9,394 nt of DNA, taken from positions 1-9,394 of the forward strand of contig CAZIOU010000022.1 in the NCBI GenBank assembly GCA_964540995.1, written 5' to 3'. Made by a program: the position numbers and the translations under genes. Shown one piece after another: positions 1 to 6,094 of the stretch. The stretch is from JAZDLR01 sp964540995 (GTDB lineage: Bacteria; Patescibacteriota; Patescibacteriia; UBA1558; 2-01-FULL-52-15). Numbering within the stretch: the first letter of the stretch is position 1; every line of letters begins with the position of its first letter. A model generated the notes under the pieces. That model saw nothing but the letters and a program-made list of their open reading frames with translations, had not been told where the DNA came from and made no database searches.

Positions 1-55
1 ATGCGATAATTTACAAACTACGGTCGTAAACGATTTATGGTGCGTGGAAACGGAA
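1..55. repeat. 55-bp direct repeat, copy 1 (detached asnS 3' tail)
   Basis: Bases 1-55 are identical to 994-1048. On the minus strand this copy carries the last AsnRS codons (PFPRTINRLRP and the TAG stop) plus 17 bp of downstream sequence, with no AsnRS gene attached. Similarity may extend to base 61: bases 56-57 differ and 58-61 match. The copy starts exactly at the window edge, so its left limit is unknown. It could be a real duplication, an integration footprint, or a contig-end overlap from a k=55 de Bruijn assembly. Confidence 0.9.
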
Positions 56-59
56 CGGT

Positions 60-986
60 CTAATGCGAGTCTTTCGGTGTTAACAATTCAGCAATAAGGT
101 TATCAGTAACGTGTCTAGCTTCATCTCTCGCGATAGACATTGTCGCCATCATTATTTCCTGCTCCTTGTCGGACGGCACGTCTTCGCGTCTCAGCTTACT
201 CTTTCTTATTGGTTCAGCATGTAATTCTAAAAGATCTTTGGTCACTCCTGACATCTGCTTTTTCGAATATAAAGCTGGTGGTCGCTCAACTACGTCCCCC
301 GCATAAAACTGGTCCAGCTTTAAAATTTTACCCATTCTTTCTTCACGAGATTTAGAGTATTCATCAAGCATATCATATCCCTGTAGTGCCACTGTAAGCA
401 TGGTAGGTGTGATATTGCTACGTTTCAAACCGTCTATAAGAGGTTCAAAAGAGATACCTGAATTGACATATTCCGTTATAATAAGAGCTTGAGAAATATC
501 AGAAGAAGATTTTTTCTTTTTTTCTCGTAGATGTTTTATAAGCAGAAGCCACTTTAAATGGTGTGGATGATAAGAAGACGACACTTTATCTGCATCTGTA
601 ACACCCCCAAATCCCGCAATAAAGCTAGTAGTAATGGGCGGCTGATGGGCTTGTTCATAGGCCTTGTTAATAAACTTCCTCATAATAAGCGCCGGAATTC
701 TACCGGAGGCATCATCACCAATCAGGAGTTGGTAATCGCCATTTTTTATGTTTTCCAGCACAGGCTCTATCATTTTCTTCATTGGCTCTTCTAGCCCTTT
801 GATTGTCTCCCTAATTTCAGTAACTTTTTCAGGTCCAAGTAATGTCTCCCATTTCTCTATCTGCTCACTTTTCTCTTCTGCTTCAGCTATATCTTGAGAA
901 TCATCTTCGACTAACTCTACCTCTGCTTCAACTTCATCTGCAGCAGAGTTATCAATATTGGCTGGTGGATTTTCAAAAGTATTCAT
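60..986 (-). CDS. Phosphoribosyltransferase-fold-like protein of unknown function, 308 aa
   Basis: I do not recognise a named gene. Residues 1-50 are acidic and low in complexity, likely disordered. Residues 84-105 (LLIGDDASGR and what follows) and 167-181 (ALIITEYVNSGIS) look like the first strand-loop and the PRPP-binding strand-loop of type I phosphoribosyltransferases. The usual acidic pair and TTGxT of the PRPP loop are changed to TEYVNSGIS, so catalysis is doubtful. A basic KKKK run lies at 156-159 and a helical tail at 275-302. No signal peptide or membrane segment is seen, so it is probably cytoplasmic. The ATG lies 24 bp after the asnS stop without a ribosome binding site, so it is probably co-transcribed with asnS. 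It looks more AT-rich than its neighbours. Its TAG stop sits at the edge of the 55-bp repeat. The fold call is inference from motif appearance. Confidence 0.8.
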   Translation of the reverse strand: MNTFENPPANIDNSAADEVEAEVELVEDDSQDIAEAEEKSEQIEKWETLLGPEKVTEIRETIKGLEEPMKKMIEPVLENIKNGDYQLLIGDDASGRIPALIMRKFINKAYEQAHQPPITTSFIAGFGGVTDADKVSSSYHPHHLKWLLLIKHLREKKKKSSSDISQALIITEYVNSGISFEPLIDGLKRSNITPTMLTVALQGYDMLDEYSKSREERMGKILKLDQFYAGDVVERPPALYSKKQMSGVTKDLLELHAEPIRKSKLRREDVPSDKEQEIMMATMSIARDEARHVTDNLIAELLTPKDSH

Positions 987-993
987 TTAATCT

Positions 994-1048
994 ATGCGAT
1001 AATTTACAAACTACGGTCGTAAACGATTTATGGTGCGTGGAAACGGAA
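994..1048. repeat. 55-bp direct repeat, copy 2 (asnS 3' end)
   Basis: This copy contains the genuine 3' end of asnS: its last 11 full codons, the TAG at 1011-1013 and 17 bp beyond. The identical partner is 1-55, an offset of 993 bp, so the repeat period contains exactly the 308-aa gene. Past base 1048 the sequence continues as asnS. Confidence 0.95.
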
Positions 1049-2297
1049 TCGTCTCTCGCACATGATGCACGCCGCACATCCAACCAACGAGGCGTTCTAA
1101 TCCAATGCCAAAGCCAGAGTGAGGTACTGAGCCATATTTACGCAAGTCCAGATACCACTGCCACTCGTCTAATGGTAATTTTTCTTCTTTGATACGAGCT
1201 AATAACTTATCATAATCATCCTCACGCTGAGAACCGCCGATAATCTCACCATGACCCTCAGGTGCAATTAAATCCGCTCCTAAAACACGATTATCATCTT
1301 CCGGATCACGTTTCATATAAAAAGCTTTGATAAATCTCGGCCACTTCTCGACAAAGACCGGCACGCCGTCTGCTTGAGTCAATAACGTCTCATCGTCATT
1401 ACCGAGATCTTCACCGTCTTTAATATCTGAACCTAACGATTGTAATTTTTTCAAGGCTTCAGCGTGTGTCATTCGTTGGAATGGCGCTTGGATCTTTTTC
1501 AATGGTTCGATATCACGCTCGAGGATAGCTAGCTCTGCTTGGTTTTGCTCTAACACTTGTTTGACGACAAAACAAATCAACTCTTCTTGAATCTGCATAT
1601 TCTCCGCGTGCTCCACCCAAGCTGCTTCAGCATCCATCATCCAGAACTCTGTCAGATGCCTGCGGGTCTTGGATTTCTCCGCGCGGAAAACCGGTCCGAA
1701 ATCAAAGACTTTGCCATGAGAAAATATCGCCGCTTCAATATATAACTGTCCGCTTTGGGTCAGATAGGCTTTCTCGTCAAAATACGGCACTTCAAACAGC
1801 TCTGTCGTACCTTCACAGGCATTGGGTGTCAAAATAGGCGCATCAATCTTGATATATCCGCTATTATTCAAATATTCAAATATGCTATTAATCACCGTGT
1901 TACGCACGCGTTGAATCGCCCATTGCTTGGATGAACGCAGCCAGAGATGACGATTGTCCATCAGGAAATCCACGCCATGCTCTTTCTTGCCGATAGGATA
2001 TTCTTGGGCAACCTGCTGTACCTCCAGATCGGAAACTTGAATCTCGTATTCTTCTTTCTTGGGATGTTTGGTGACCGTACCAGTGATAATAACCGAAGAT
2101 TCCAGTGTCAGTTCATTAGCTTTTTTCCAGACATCAGGCGACACTTTGGCTTCGTCAACGATAGCTTGAGCCCAGCCGTGTCCATCACGAAGCTGCAAGA
2201 AGGTTATCTTGCCAGAAGAACGAAAATTATAAACCCAAGCACGTATGGTAACTGCTTGGTCAATATTGGCTGCTAACTTGTCTAAAGTTGAAATCAT
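1011..2297 (-). CDS. asnS: Asparaginyl-tRNA synthetase (class II), 428 aa
   Basis: Charges tRNA-Asn with asparagine using ATP, in the cytosol. Residues 16-95 form the N-terminal OB-fold anticodon-binding domain (VTIRAWVYNFRSSGKITFLQLRD). The class II catalytic core follows: the motif 1 region near 140-160 ending in TPNACEGTTELF, motif 2 at 204-220 (FRAE then TRRHLTEFWM) and motif 3 at 395-403 (GFGIGLERL). EFWM in motif 2 is typical of AsnRS, whereas AspRS relatives have a different sequence there, so I favour AsnRS over a non-discriminating AspRS. The C-terminus IPFPRTINRLRP is intact and the length is normal for the family. The ATG overlaps the stop of the 111-aa gene as ATGA, suggesting translational coupling; no Shine-Dalgarno is seen. 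The 308-aa gene follows 24 bp later. Confidence 0.95.
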   Translation of the reverse strand: MISTLDKLAANIDQAVTIRAWVYNFRSSGKITFLQLRDGHGWAQAIVDEAKVSPDVWKKANELTLESSVIITGTVTKHPKKEEYEIQVSDLEVQQVAQEYPIGKKEHGVDFLMDNRHLWLRSSKQWAIQRVRNTVINSIFEYLNNSGYIKIDAPILTPNACEGTTELFEVPYFDEKAYLTQSGQLYIEAAIFSHGKVFDFGPVFRAEKSKTRRHLTEFWMMDAEAAWVEHAENMQIQEELICFVVKQVLEQNQAELAILERDIEPLKKIQAPFQRMTHAEALKKLQSLGSDIKDGEDLGNDDETLLTQADGVPVFVEKWPRFIKAFYMKRDPEDDNRVLGADLIAPEGHGEIIGGSQREDDYDKLLARIKEEKLPLDEWQWYLDLRKYGSVPHSGFGIGLERLVGWMCGVHHVRETIPFPRTINRLRP

Positions 2298-2629
2298 AAG
2301 AATAAATCTGGTCTGATAGCTTTGATAATATAATTGGTGATGTAGAGCGTATTGGCTGCCAGAATACCACCCTGATCATCGCTGACATTCTTGGCCTTAA
2401 ATTTCTGCCATTCTGCATCTTCCGGTCGCGCTGGTAAATCTCGTACTTGCGGGAAAAGATTCACAATATCAGAATTGAGCAAGACCATCGCTTCAGGCAA
2501 ATTATCAACCCGCGGTCCCAGCAAATCAATGATATTTTGATTATGCCGAGCTTCATCGATAATAGCATTGATCTCCTGATAGGGAGTTTCAAATGTTGGA
2601 AATGGTATGATTTCGGCTAGGGCTGACAT
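2294..2629 (-). CDS. Hypothetical protein, 111 aa, coupled to asnS
   Basis: Not recognised. It is a small soluble protein without signal peptide, membrane segment, cysteine pair or known motif; residues 15-55 and 88-110 look helical. It is the first gene of a three-gene operon (this gene, asnS, 308-aa gene). Its TGA stop overlaps the asnS ATG by four bases, so its translation probably sets asnS translation. It holds the only TGA stop among the complete genes of the window. The ATG at 2629 has no clear ribosome binding site, and a leader of about 80 nt separates it from a likely promoter at 2717-2744. A role with AsnRS is possible from linkage only. Confidence 0.75.
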   Translation of the reverse strand: MSALAEIIPFPTFETPYQEINAIIDEARHNQNIIDLLGPRVDNLPEAMVLLNSDIVNLFPQVRDLPARPEDAEWQKFKAKNVSDDQGGILAANTLYITNYIIKAIRPDLFL

Positions 2630-2638
2630 GTTATATGG

Positions 2639-2663
2639 GACTCGGTACTTGCGACTAGGTACT
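2639..2663. repeat. Short direct repeat in the asnS-operon leader
   Basis: GACTCGGTACT (2639-2649) and GACTAGGTACT (2653-2663) match at 10 of 11 positions with a 14-bp period. They lie just upstream of the 111-aa gene, in the transcribed leader if the promoter call is right. A protein-binding site or leader structure is possible; chance is not excluded. Confidence 0.5.
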
Positions 2664-2710
2664 CGAATTTTACAGTTACAAATGATCGTTAATAAATAGA
2701 CTAAATAGTC

Positions 2711-2726
2711 CTGCTAACTATAGCAG
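2711..2726. promoter_or_regulatory. Inverted repeat overlapping the asnS-operon -10
   Basis: CTGCTA-ACTA-TAGCAG is a perfect 6-bp inverted repeat with a 4-bp centre. It overlaps the minus-strand -10 element (2717-2722), the position of a repressor operator. No regulator gene is nearby. Confidence 0.35.
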
Positions 2727-2744
2727 AAATAGGTGACTTTTCAA
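2717..2744 (-). promoter_or_regulatory. Promoter of the 111-aa gene / asnS / 308-aa gene operon
   Basis: On the minus strand the -35 TTGAAA (2739-2744) is followed after 16 bp by the -10 TATAGT (2717-2722), extended as TGCTATAGT. Transcription would start near 2710 and leave a leader of about 80 nt. Confidence 0.6.
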
Positions 2745-2757
2745 ATAAATTTAACTT

Positions 2758-2785
2758 TTGACATATTATTGACAAATCATATACT
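2758..2785 (+). promoter_or_regulatory. Promoter of the 90-aa gene
   Basis: A perfect TTGACA (2758-2763), 16-bp spacer and TATACT (2780-2785) match the sigma-70 consensus at 11 of 12 bases. A second TTGACA at 2769-2774 has no good -10 at the right distance except the weak TAAAAA at 2792. The start would be near 2792, giving a leader of about 44 nt. Confidence 0.7.
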
Positions 2786-2825
2786 TTATTGTAAAAAATA
2801 ATCACGTTCTTTACTCTCTCAACGT

Positions 2826-2830
2826 AGGAG
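2826..2830 (+). promoter_or_regulatory. Shine-Dalgarno site of the 90-aa gene
   Basis: AGGAG ends 5 bases before the ATG at 2836, which fixes that start. It is the only strong Shine-Dalgarno in the window; the other starts I examined lack one. Confidence 0.8.
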
Positions 2831-2835
2831 TCTTC

Positions 2836-3108
2836 ATGTTAACGATTGAGATCTACCCCAATTACAATCGTTGGGGCGATGAAGCCAGACAGTCTATCAT
2901 CGAAATTCTCAGAGGCATGAAATTGGATCACGACGGTGTCGTTAATCTCATTGGCAGCAATGCCATGACCACTGCCGGTGTCTTGACGAAGTACATCAGG
3001 GTTTATAGCCGAGAGACGGAAGTCGCTGTTACTGTCGCTACAGCCATCAAGCAACGATTCCCAGACGTTCGCGTGGAAGCTGCCGCCCTGCTACTTGTCA
3101 GGCCATAG
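2836..3108 (+). CDS. Hypothetical protein, 90 aa, possible ferredoxin-like fold
   Basis: Not recognised. The order of likely strands and helices reads strand (LTIEIYP), helix (EARQSIIEILRGM), strand (GVVNLIG), strand (KYIRVYSR), helix (VAVTVATAIKQRFP), strand (VRVEAAALLLV). This beta-alpha-beta-beta-alpha-beta order suggests a ferredoxin-like fold, used by many small binding or regulatory proteins. There is no cysteine, signal peptide or membrane segment. It stands alone, with a near-consensus promoter, a strong AGGAG site and a hairpin terminator behind it, so it is probably well expressed. It is divergent from the asnS operon and convergent with pyruvate kinase. The fold is inferred by eye and the function is unknown. 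Confidence 0.8.
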   Translation: MLTIEIYPNYNRWGDEARQSIIEILRGMKLDHDGVVNLIGSNAMTTAGVLTKYIRVYSRETEVAVTVATAIKQRFPDVRVEAAALLLVRP

Positions 3109-3123
3109 CACTCCATAATACAA

Positions 3124-3153
3124 AACCGCTGTTACCTTCAGGTAACAGCGGTT
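3124..3153. terminator. Bidirectional terminator, 90-aa gene / pyk
   Basis: A perfect 13-bp stem (3124-3136 with 3141-3153) closes a TTCA loop. A T-rich stretch follows on the plus strand, and TTTTGTATT follows on the minus strand. It lies between two convergent genes and can serve both. Confidence 0.85.
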
Positions 3154-3162
3154 CTTATCATC

Positions 3163-4179
3163 TTATAACAAGTTAGGCTTGTCGTAGTGATAACTCTCAG
3201 TTTCACGAACAATTCTTTGAAGCATAGTTACAGCTTCGATAGGGAACTGACCAGAAGCCGACTCGTCGGACAACATTACAGCATCGGTACCATCCAAGAC
3301 TGCGTTGGCAACGTCGGAGACTTCAGCTCGTGTCGGATGCTCATGATCAACCATGGAATACAACATCTGCGTAGCAGTGATCGACGGCTTACCATGCCAA
3401 GCAGCGTGTCGAATTAGATTCTTCTGAACGAAAGGTAACTTCTCCATCGGCATCTCGGTGCCGAGATCGCCACGAGCCACCATGATCGCATCAGAAGCCA
3501 CGATAATTTCATCAATATTCTTCAGCGTCACTCCCCGCTCAATCTTGGAGATCAATTTCACTTTCTTGGGCACTAACTCGCGCAATCGGTGCATATCTTC
3601 AGCTGTTTGGACAAATGACAGCGCAATATAGTCAACGCCTGCTTTGATAGCGAATTTGACATCTTCAATATCTTTGGCGGTCAGTCCAGAAGTTGTAAGT
3701 TTGGTATTGGGCACATTGACCGCTTTATTGCTAAACAATCTGCCACCACGAATGACACGAGTATGGATATATTCACCGACGACTTTGGTCACTACTGTTT
3801 CCATCAGACCATTGGCCAAGAACAGCGGCTCACCAACTTTGATATCAGTGTGAAGATAAGGATCATCGATATGAATAGCCTTTTTTTTCGATCCGCCGTT
3901 GGTCGTAAATATTATCTCTTCATCGTGACGGACGCGGATGCCGGCTTTGGGCAAGATACCGACCCGTAGTCGAGGACCTTTGAGATCCTGCATGATAGCA
4001 ACCTTCTTCTTCAGACGCTTAGCTTCGGCGTGGATGATGGCGCTGCGCCGACGATATTCATCGTAGGTGCAATGCGAGAAATTCATCCGGAAAATATCAA
4101 CTCCCAAAGCAACGAATTGCTTGAGAATCTGCGGATTATCGGAACTCGGTCCGATAGTGGCAATAATTTTGGTTCTCAT
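3163..4179 (-). CDS. pyk: Pyruvate kinase, short form lacking the C-terminal domain, 338 aa
   Basis: Last ATP-yielding step of glycolysis: phosphoenolpyruvate + ADP to pyruvate + ATP, in the cytosol. Visible signatures are the N-terminal TKIIATIGPSS and RMNFSH (31-36), KGPRLRVG (67-74) entering the B domain, the catalytic lysine in SKIE (211-214), the metal-binding ARGDLG (235-240), and ATQML then HPTRAEVSDVANAVLDGTDA (268-300). The protein ends at 338 just after the last barrel helices. Usual enzymes are about 470 aa, so the C-terminal allosteric domain is missing. The stop is followed by the terminator with no leftover coding sequence, so this is a natural short form rather than a fresh frameshift. 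Regulation by fructose-1,6-bisphosphate or AMP through that domain is therefore not expected. A single-gene unit with its own promoter. Confidence 0.93.
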   Translation of the reverse strand: MRTKIIATIGPSSDNPQILKQFVALGVDIFRMNFSHCTYDEYRRRSAIIHAEAKRLKKKVAIMQDLKGPRLRVGILPKAGIRVRHDEEIIFTTNGGSKKKAIHIDDPYLHTDIKVGEPLFLANGLMETVVTKVVGEYIHTRVIRGGRLFSNKAVNVPNTKLTTSGLTAKDIEDVKFAIKAGVDYIALSFVQTAEDMHRLRELVPKKVKLISKIERGVTLKNIDEIIVASDAIMVARGDLGTEMPMEKLPFVQKNLIRHAAWHGKPSITATQMLYSMVDHEHPTRAEVSDVANAVLDGTDAVMLSDESASGQFPIEAVTMLQRIVRETESYHYDKPNLL

Positions 4180-4197
4180 ATTTTATAGTAAGCAGTA

Positions 4198-4225
4198 ATA
4201 ATACCGACAATCAGGAAAAATTCAA
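4198..4225 (-). promoter_or_regulatory. Probable pyk promoter
   Basis: On the minus strand, TTGAAT (4220-4225), a 16-bp spacer and TATTAT (4198-4203). Transcription would start about 12 nt before the pyk ATG, with no room for a normal ribosome binding site. Confidence 0.45.
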
Positions 4226-4249
4226 GACCATCAAATATCTGCTTTTCTA

Positions 4250-4258
4250 TGTTATACT
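4250..4258 (+). promoter_or_regulatory. Extended -10 promoter of SemiSWEET, leaderless
   Basis: TGTTATACT is an extended -10 (TGn plus TATACT at 4253-4258). Six bases separate it from the ATG at 4265, so the A of the start codon is the expected +1. There is no ribosome binding site. No good -35 is seen. Confidence 0.55.
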
Positions 4259-4264
4259 TATCAT

Positions 4265-4585
4265 ATGCATTATGGTCTCCACCATCATTTGAAACTTCGT
4301 CGCCAGAAAAAGACCAACGGCACCTGGCTCAAATTTATCTTCGATCGCGTTGCGTATGCTGCCGGTGTGATGATCGCCATTATGACCGCACCCCAAATCT
4401 GGCAAATCTATTCTACGCACAACGCGCAAGGTGTCTCGATCTTTACTTGGCTGATGTACGGTCTGGGCTCCTGTTTCTGGATCGGCTATGGCTTAGTACA
4501 TCATGAGAAGCCCATTGTCTTCACTAATATTGTCTCTGCCTCATTACAATTGGTAGTAGCTATCGGCGCTATTCTCTATTCCTAA
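4265..4585 (+). CDS. SemiSWEET / PQ-loop family sugar transporter, 106 aa
   Basis: Three predicted membrane helices (about 27-47, 58-78 and 84-105) with the PQ-loop signature TAPQIWQIYSTHNAQGVSIF at 41-60 match SemiSWEETs. These work as homodimers and move sugars such as glucose or sucrose passively across the inner membrane. The length is close to the family's usual 85-100 aa, with an additional basic, histidine-containing N-terminus (HHHLKLRRQKK) on the cytoplasmic side. The ATG sits six bases after an extended -10, which supports this start and a leaderless mRNA. It is a single gene, divergent from pyk and convergent with the MliC operon, with its own terminator. The substrate cannot be read from sequence, and some PQ-loop proteins move other compounds. 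Confidence 0.88.
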   Translation: MHYGLHHHLKLRRQKKTNGTWLKFIFDRVAYAAGVMIAIMTAPQIWQIYSTHNAQGVSIFTWLMYGLGSCFWIGYGLVHHEKPIVFTNIVSASLQLVVAIGAILYS

Positions 4586-4602
4586 AAGTTTTCTTAAATA
4601 CC

Positions 4603-4631
4603 AACCAGCCCATTCATTGAATGGGCTGGTT
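4603..4631. terminator. Bidirectional terminator, SemiSWEET / MliC gene
   Basis: A 12-bp perfect stem (4603-4614 with 4620-4631) and a 5-base loop, followed by TATTTACTG on the plus strand. On the minus strand TATTTAAG follows. It lies between convergent genes. Confidence 0.85.
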
Positions 4632-4651
4632 TATTTACTGTGATAACTTGA

Positions 4652-5533
4652 CTAAAGCCAACTGACGCTACGAACAATGCCTTCGAACAGATTCTCAACC
4701 TGAACTTGATCAAATTTCTTAATACCTTGATCCGGCGAATAATTATCAATATTGGTGGAATGAATAGTGTATTCGATAGCGTAGCATTGATTATTGCGTA
4801 CCGCTCGATAACTGGTGGTCAGGTAGAAATTACCAGCCCCCGCATCATTGGTCTTGACGATAGAATAAGGAACTTTGTTAATATTAACCGTTGAACTAGC
4901 CAAAGTGCTTCCATTGGTACCCTTGAGACAATCCGCTACTGCATGGTCGTCGGCACTGGTGCCGATAGTGAAAGTAGCTCCGGCGAAATTGGTCTTGGGT
5001 TGAAGATCTCTGGCAACAGTGACTTTGGCTAAGAGCATGCCACTAGAGGTTGTATTGGTCATCCAATCTTGAACATAGCTTCCGTCGCCACCGGACAAAA
5101 CTGCATTACTGGGATAGGTGAAGCTAAACGATTTAGCATCGTCAGTAAACATCTGATTACCGCTGCTGGCTGCTGCGACGATGCCAGCCACACAGTTGGC
5201 AAAGATAGTTTGTCCGCCATCGATTAAGAAAGCGTTACCGCCTTTACTGGAGAACGACAATGCTTCAGCTTCATAACGTGTCCCTGAAGCAGACTCCACC
5301 TGCGGTAAAGTAACCTTACGCGTCGGTGATAAGGTCAACACTACCTGATCATTGGTATAGACCGCCGTCAGAGAACCTTGATCGCAATAGTAATTGACCA
5401 GCTTCTGCACGGGAGCCGGTGGATTGGGCTGAACGATAGGTGCTTGAGCTGGTTGTCTGGTAAGCCACATAATACCGCCAGCTGCCAACAGTACTGCGAT
5501 TAGCGCGATACCGATAATATAATTCTTTTTCAT
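4652..5533 (-). CDS. Membrane-anchored protein with MliC-type lysozyme-inhibitor domain, 293 aa
   Basis: Residues 5-24 form a single N-terminal membrane segment after MKKN, with no lipobox, so the body is anchored outside the membrane. A proline-rich linker (29-42) leads to residues 46-114, which resemble MliC: YYC (C50), SASGTRY (81-87), SSKGGNAFL (95-103) and C114. In MliC the serine of the SGxxY loop and the lysine of the KG loop enter the lysozyme active site; both are present (S83, K97), and C50-C114 fit the family disulfide. Residues 130-293 form a second domain with C202 and C250 that I do not recognise. It is the last gene of a three-gene operon, 7 bp after the 183-aa gene. The expected role is blocking c-type lysozyme at the cell surface. 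Start ATG at 5533, no ribosome binding site. Confidence 0.85.
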   Translation of the reverse strand: MKKNYIIGIALIAVLLAAGGIMWLTRQPAQAPIVQPNPPAPVQKLVNYYCDQGSLTAVYTNDQVVLTLSPTRKVTLPQVESASGTRYEAEALSFSSKGGNAFLIDGGQTIFANCVAGIVAAASSGNQMFTDDAKSFSFTYPSNAVLSGGDGSYVQDWMTNTTSSGMLLAKVTVARDLQPKTNFAGATFTIGTSADDHAVADCLKGTNGSTLASSTVNINKVPYSIVKTNDAGAGNFYLTTSYRAVRNNQCYAIEYTIHSTNIDNYSPDQGIKKFDQVQVENLFEGIVRSVSWL

Positions 5534-5540
5534 AGTGAAG

Positions 5541-6092
5541 TTATTTACTGATTAACGTCCCGTCTGACGAGACAACAAAATATTTAGAAACTCCGACTGA
5601 TGGTTGGGCTGTCATCGGTTCATTGGCCTTACGGTCAGCGAAATTCACCACAATACCTCCGTCACGCCACTCTGTGGTCTGCGGTGCGATCCGATCACCA
5701 AGCAATATAGCGTTGGTACCATGATATCCCGTAGCTGTCTTGAGAGCAGCCACGATATAATAAAAGGTGCCACTACCACCAGTAGTTTGCGTCAACAAGA
5801 AAGCCTTATCCGTTAAACTGTCATTATTGAAATCACCCGCTACTTCATTGCCAAAATACGTGGTAACTATTTTACTATTGGAGTCTGGGATGCTCTCCTC
5901 GGCTTTACCGGCTACCAAGGTGACTGGTCGATTATCAACAATGTAAGTTGCGTTTTTAACATCTGAGTTGCCCACAGGTGGCATCGTCACCACATCATCA
6001 TTGATAAAATTAAATTTGATTATCCCGGCCAAGACAATAATAGCTACAGCTCCGATAATGGCAATCGCTATCAGTACACTCGGTCTTTTCAT
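5541..6092 (-). CDS. Membrane-anchored secreted protein of unknown function, 183 aa
   Basis: Residues 5-27 form a hydrophobic anchor after MKRPS. The rest should lie outside the cell. GDFNNDSLTDKAFLLTQ at about 86-102 has the spaced Asp/Asn pattern of a calcium-binding or FG-GAP/VCBS-like loop. GGSGTFYYIVAAL, LLGDRIAPQTTE and PSVGVSKYFVV look strongly conserved, and I associate this combination with small hypothetical proteins of Parcubacteria-like genomes (recollection, not checked). No catalytic motif is recognised. It is the middle gene of the operon: two bases after the VOC gene stop and 7 bp before the MliC gene. It may act with the MliC protein at the cell surface. Confidence 0.85.
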   Translation of the reverse strand: MKRPSVLIAIAIIGAVAIIVLAGIIKFNFINDDVVTMPPVGNSDVKNATYIVDNRPVTLVAGKAEESIPDSNSKIVTTYFGNEVAGDFNNDSLTDKAFLLTQTTGGSGTFYYIVAALKTATGYHGTNAILLGDRIAPQTTEWRDGGIVVNFADRKANEPMTAQPSVGVSKYFVVSSDGTLISK

Positions 6093-6094
6093 AT

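Noticed and set aside
60..1048. Complete mobile element with att sites
   Set aside because: Only one gene lies between the repeats; no integrase, transposase or terminal inverted repeats are seen, and the left limit is outside the window.
842..1192. Plus-strand open frame of 116 codons across the 308-aa gene start and the asnS end
   Set aside because: It is antisense to two well-supported genes, and its product shows no recognisable motif.
2294..2297. UGA recoded as an amino acid (as in some CPR groups)
   Set aside because: The only gene ending in TGA would reach a TAG four codons later, and no other gene has an in-frame TGA.
2630..2716. T-box riboswitch in the asnS operon leader
   Set aside because: No T-box consensus, specifier stem or antiterminator/terminator pair is visible in about 80 nt.
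4249..4506. Overlapping plus-strand frame of 85 codons at the SemiSWEET locus
   Set aside because: It is a shifted frame of the SemiSWEET gene, which carries a clear PQ-loop and three membrane helices.
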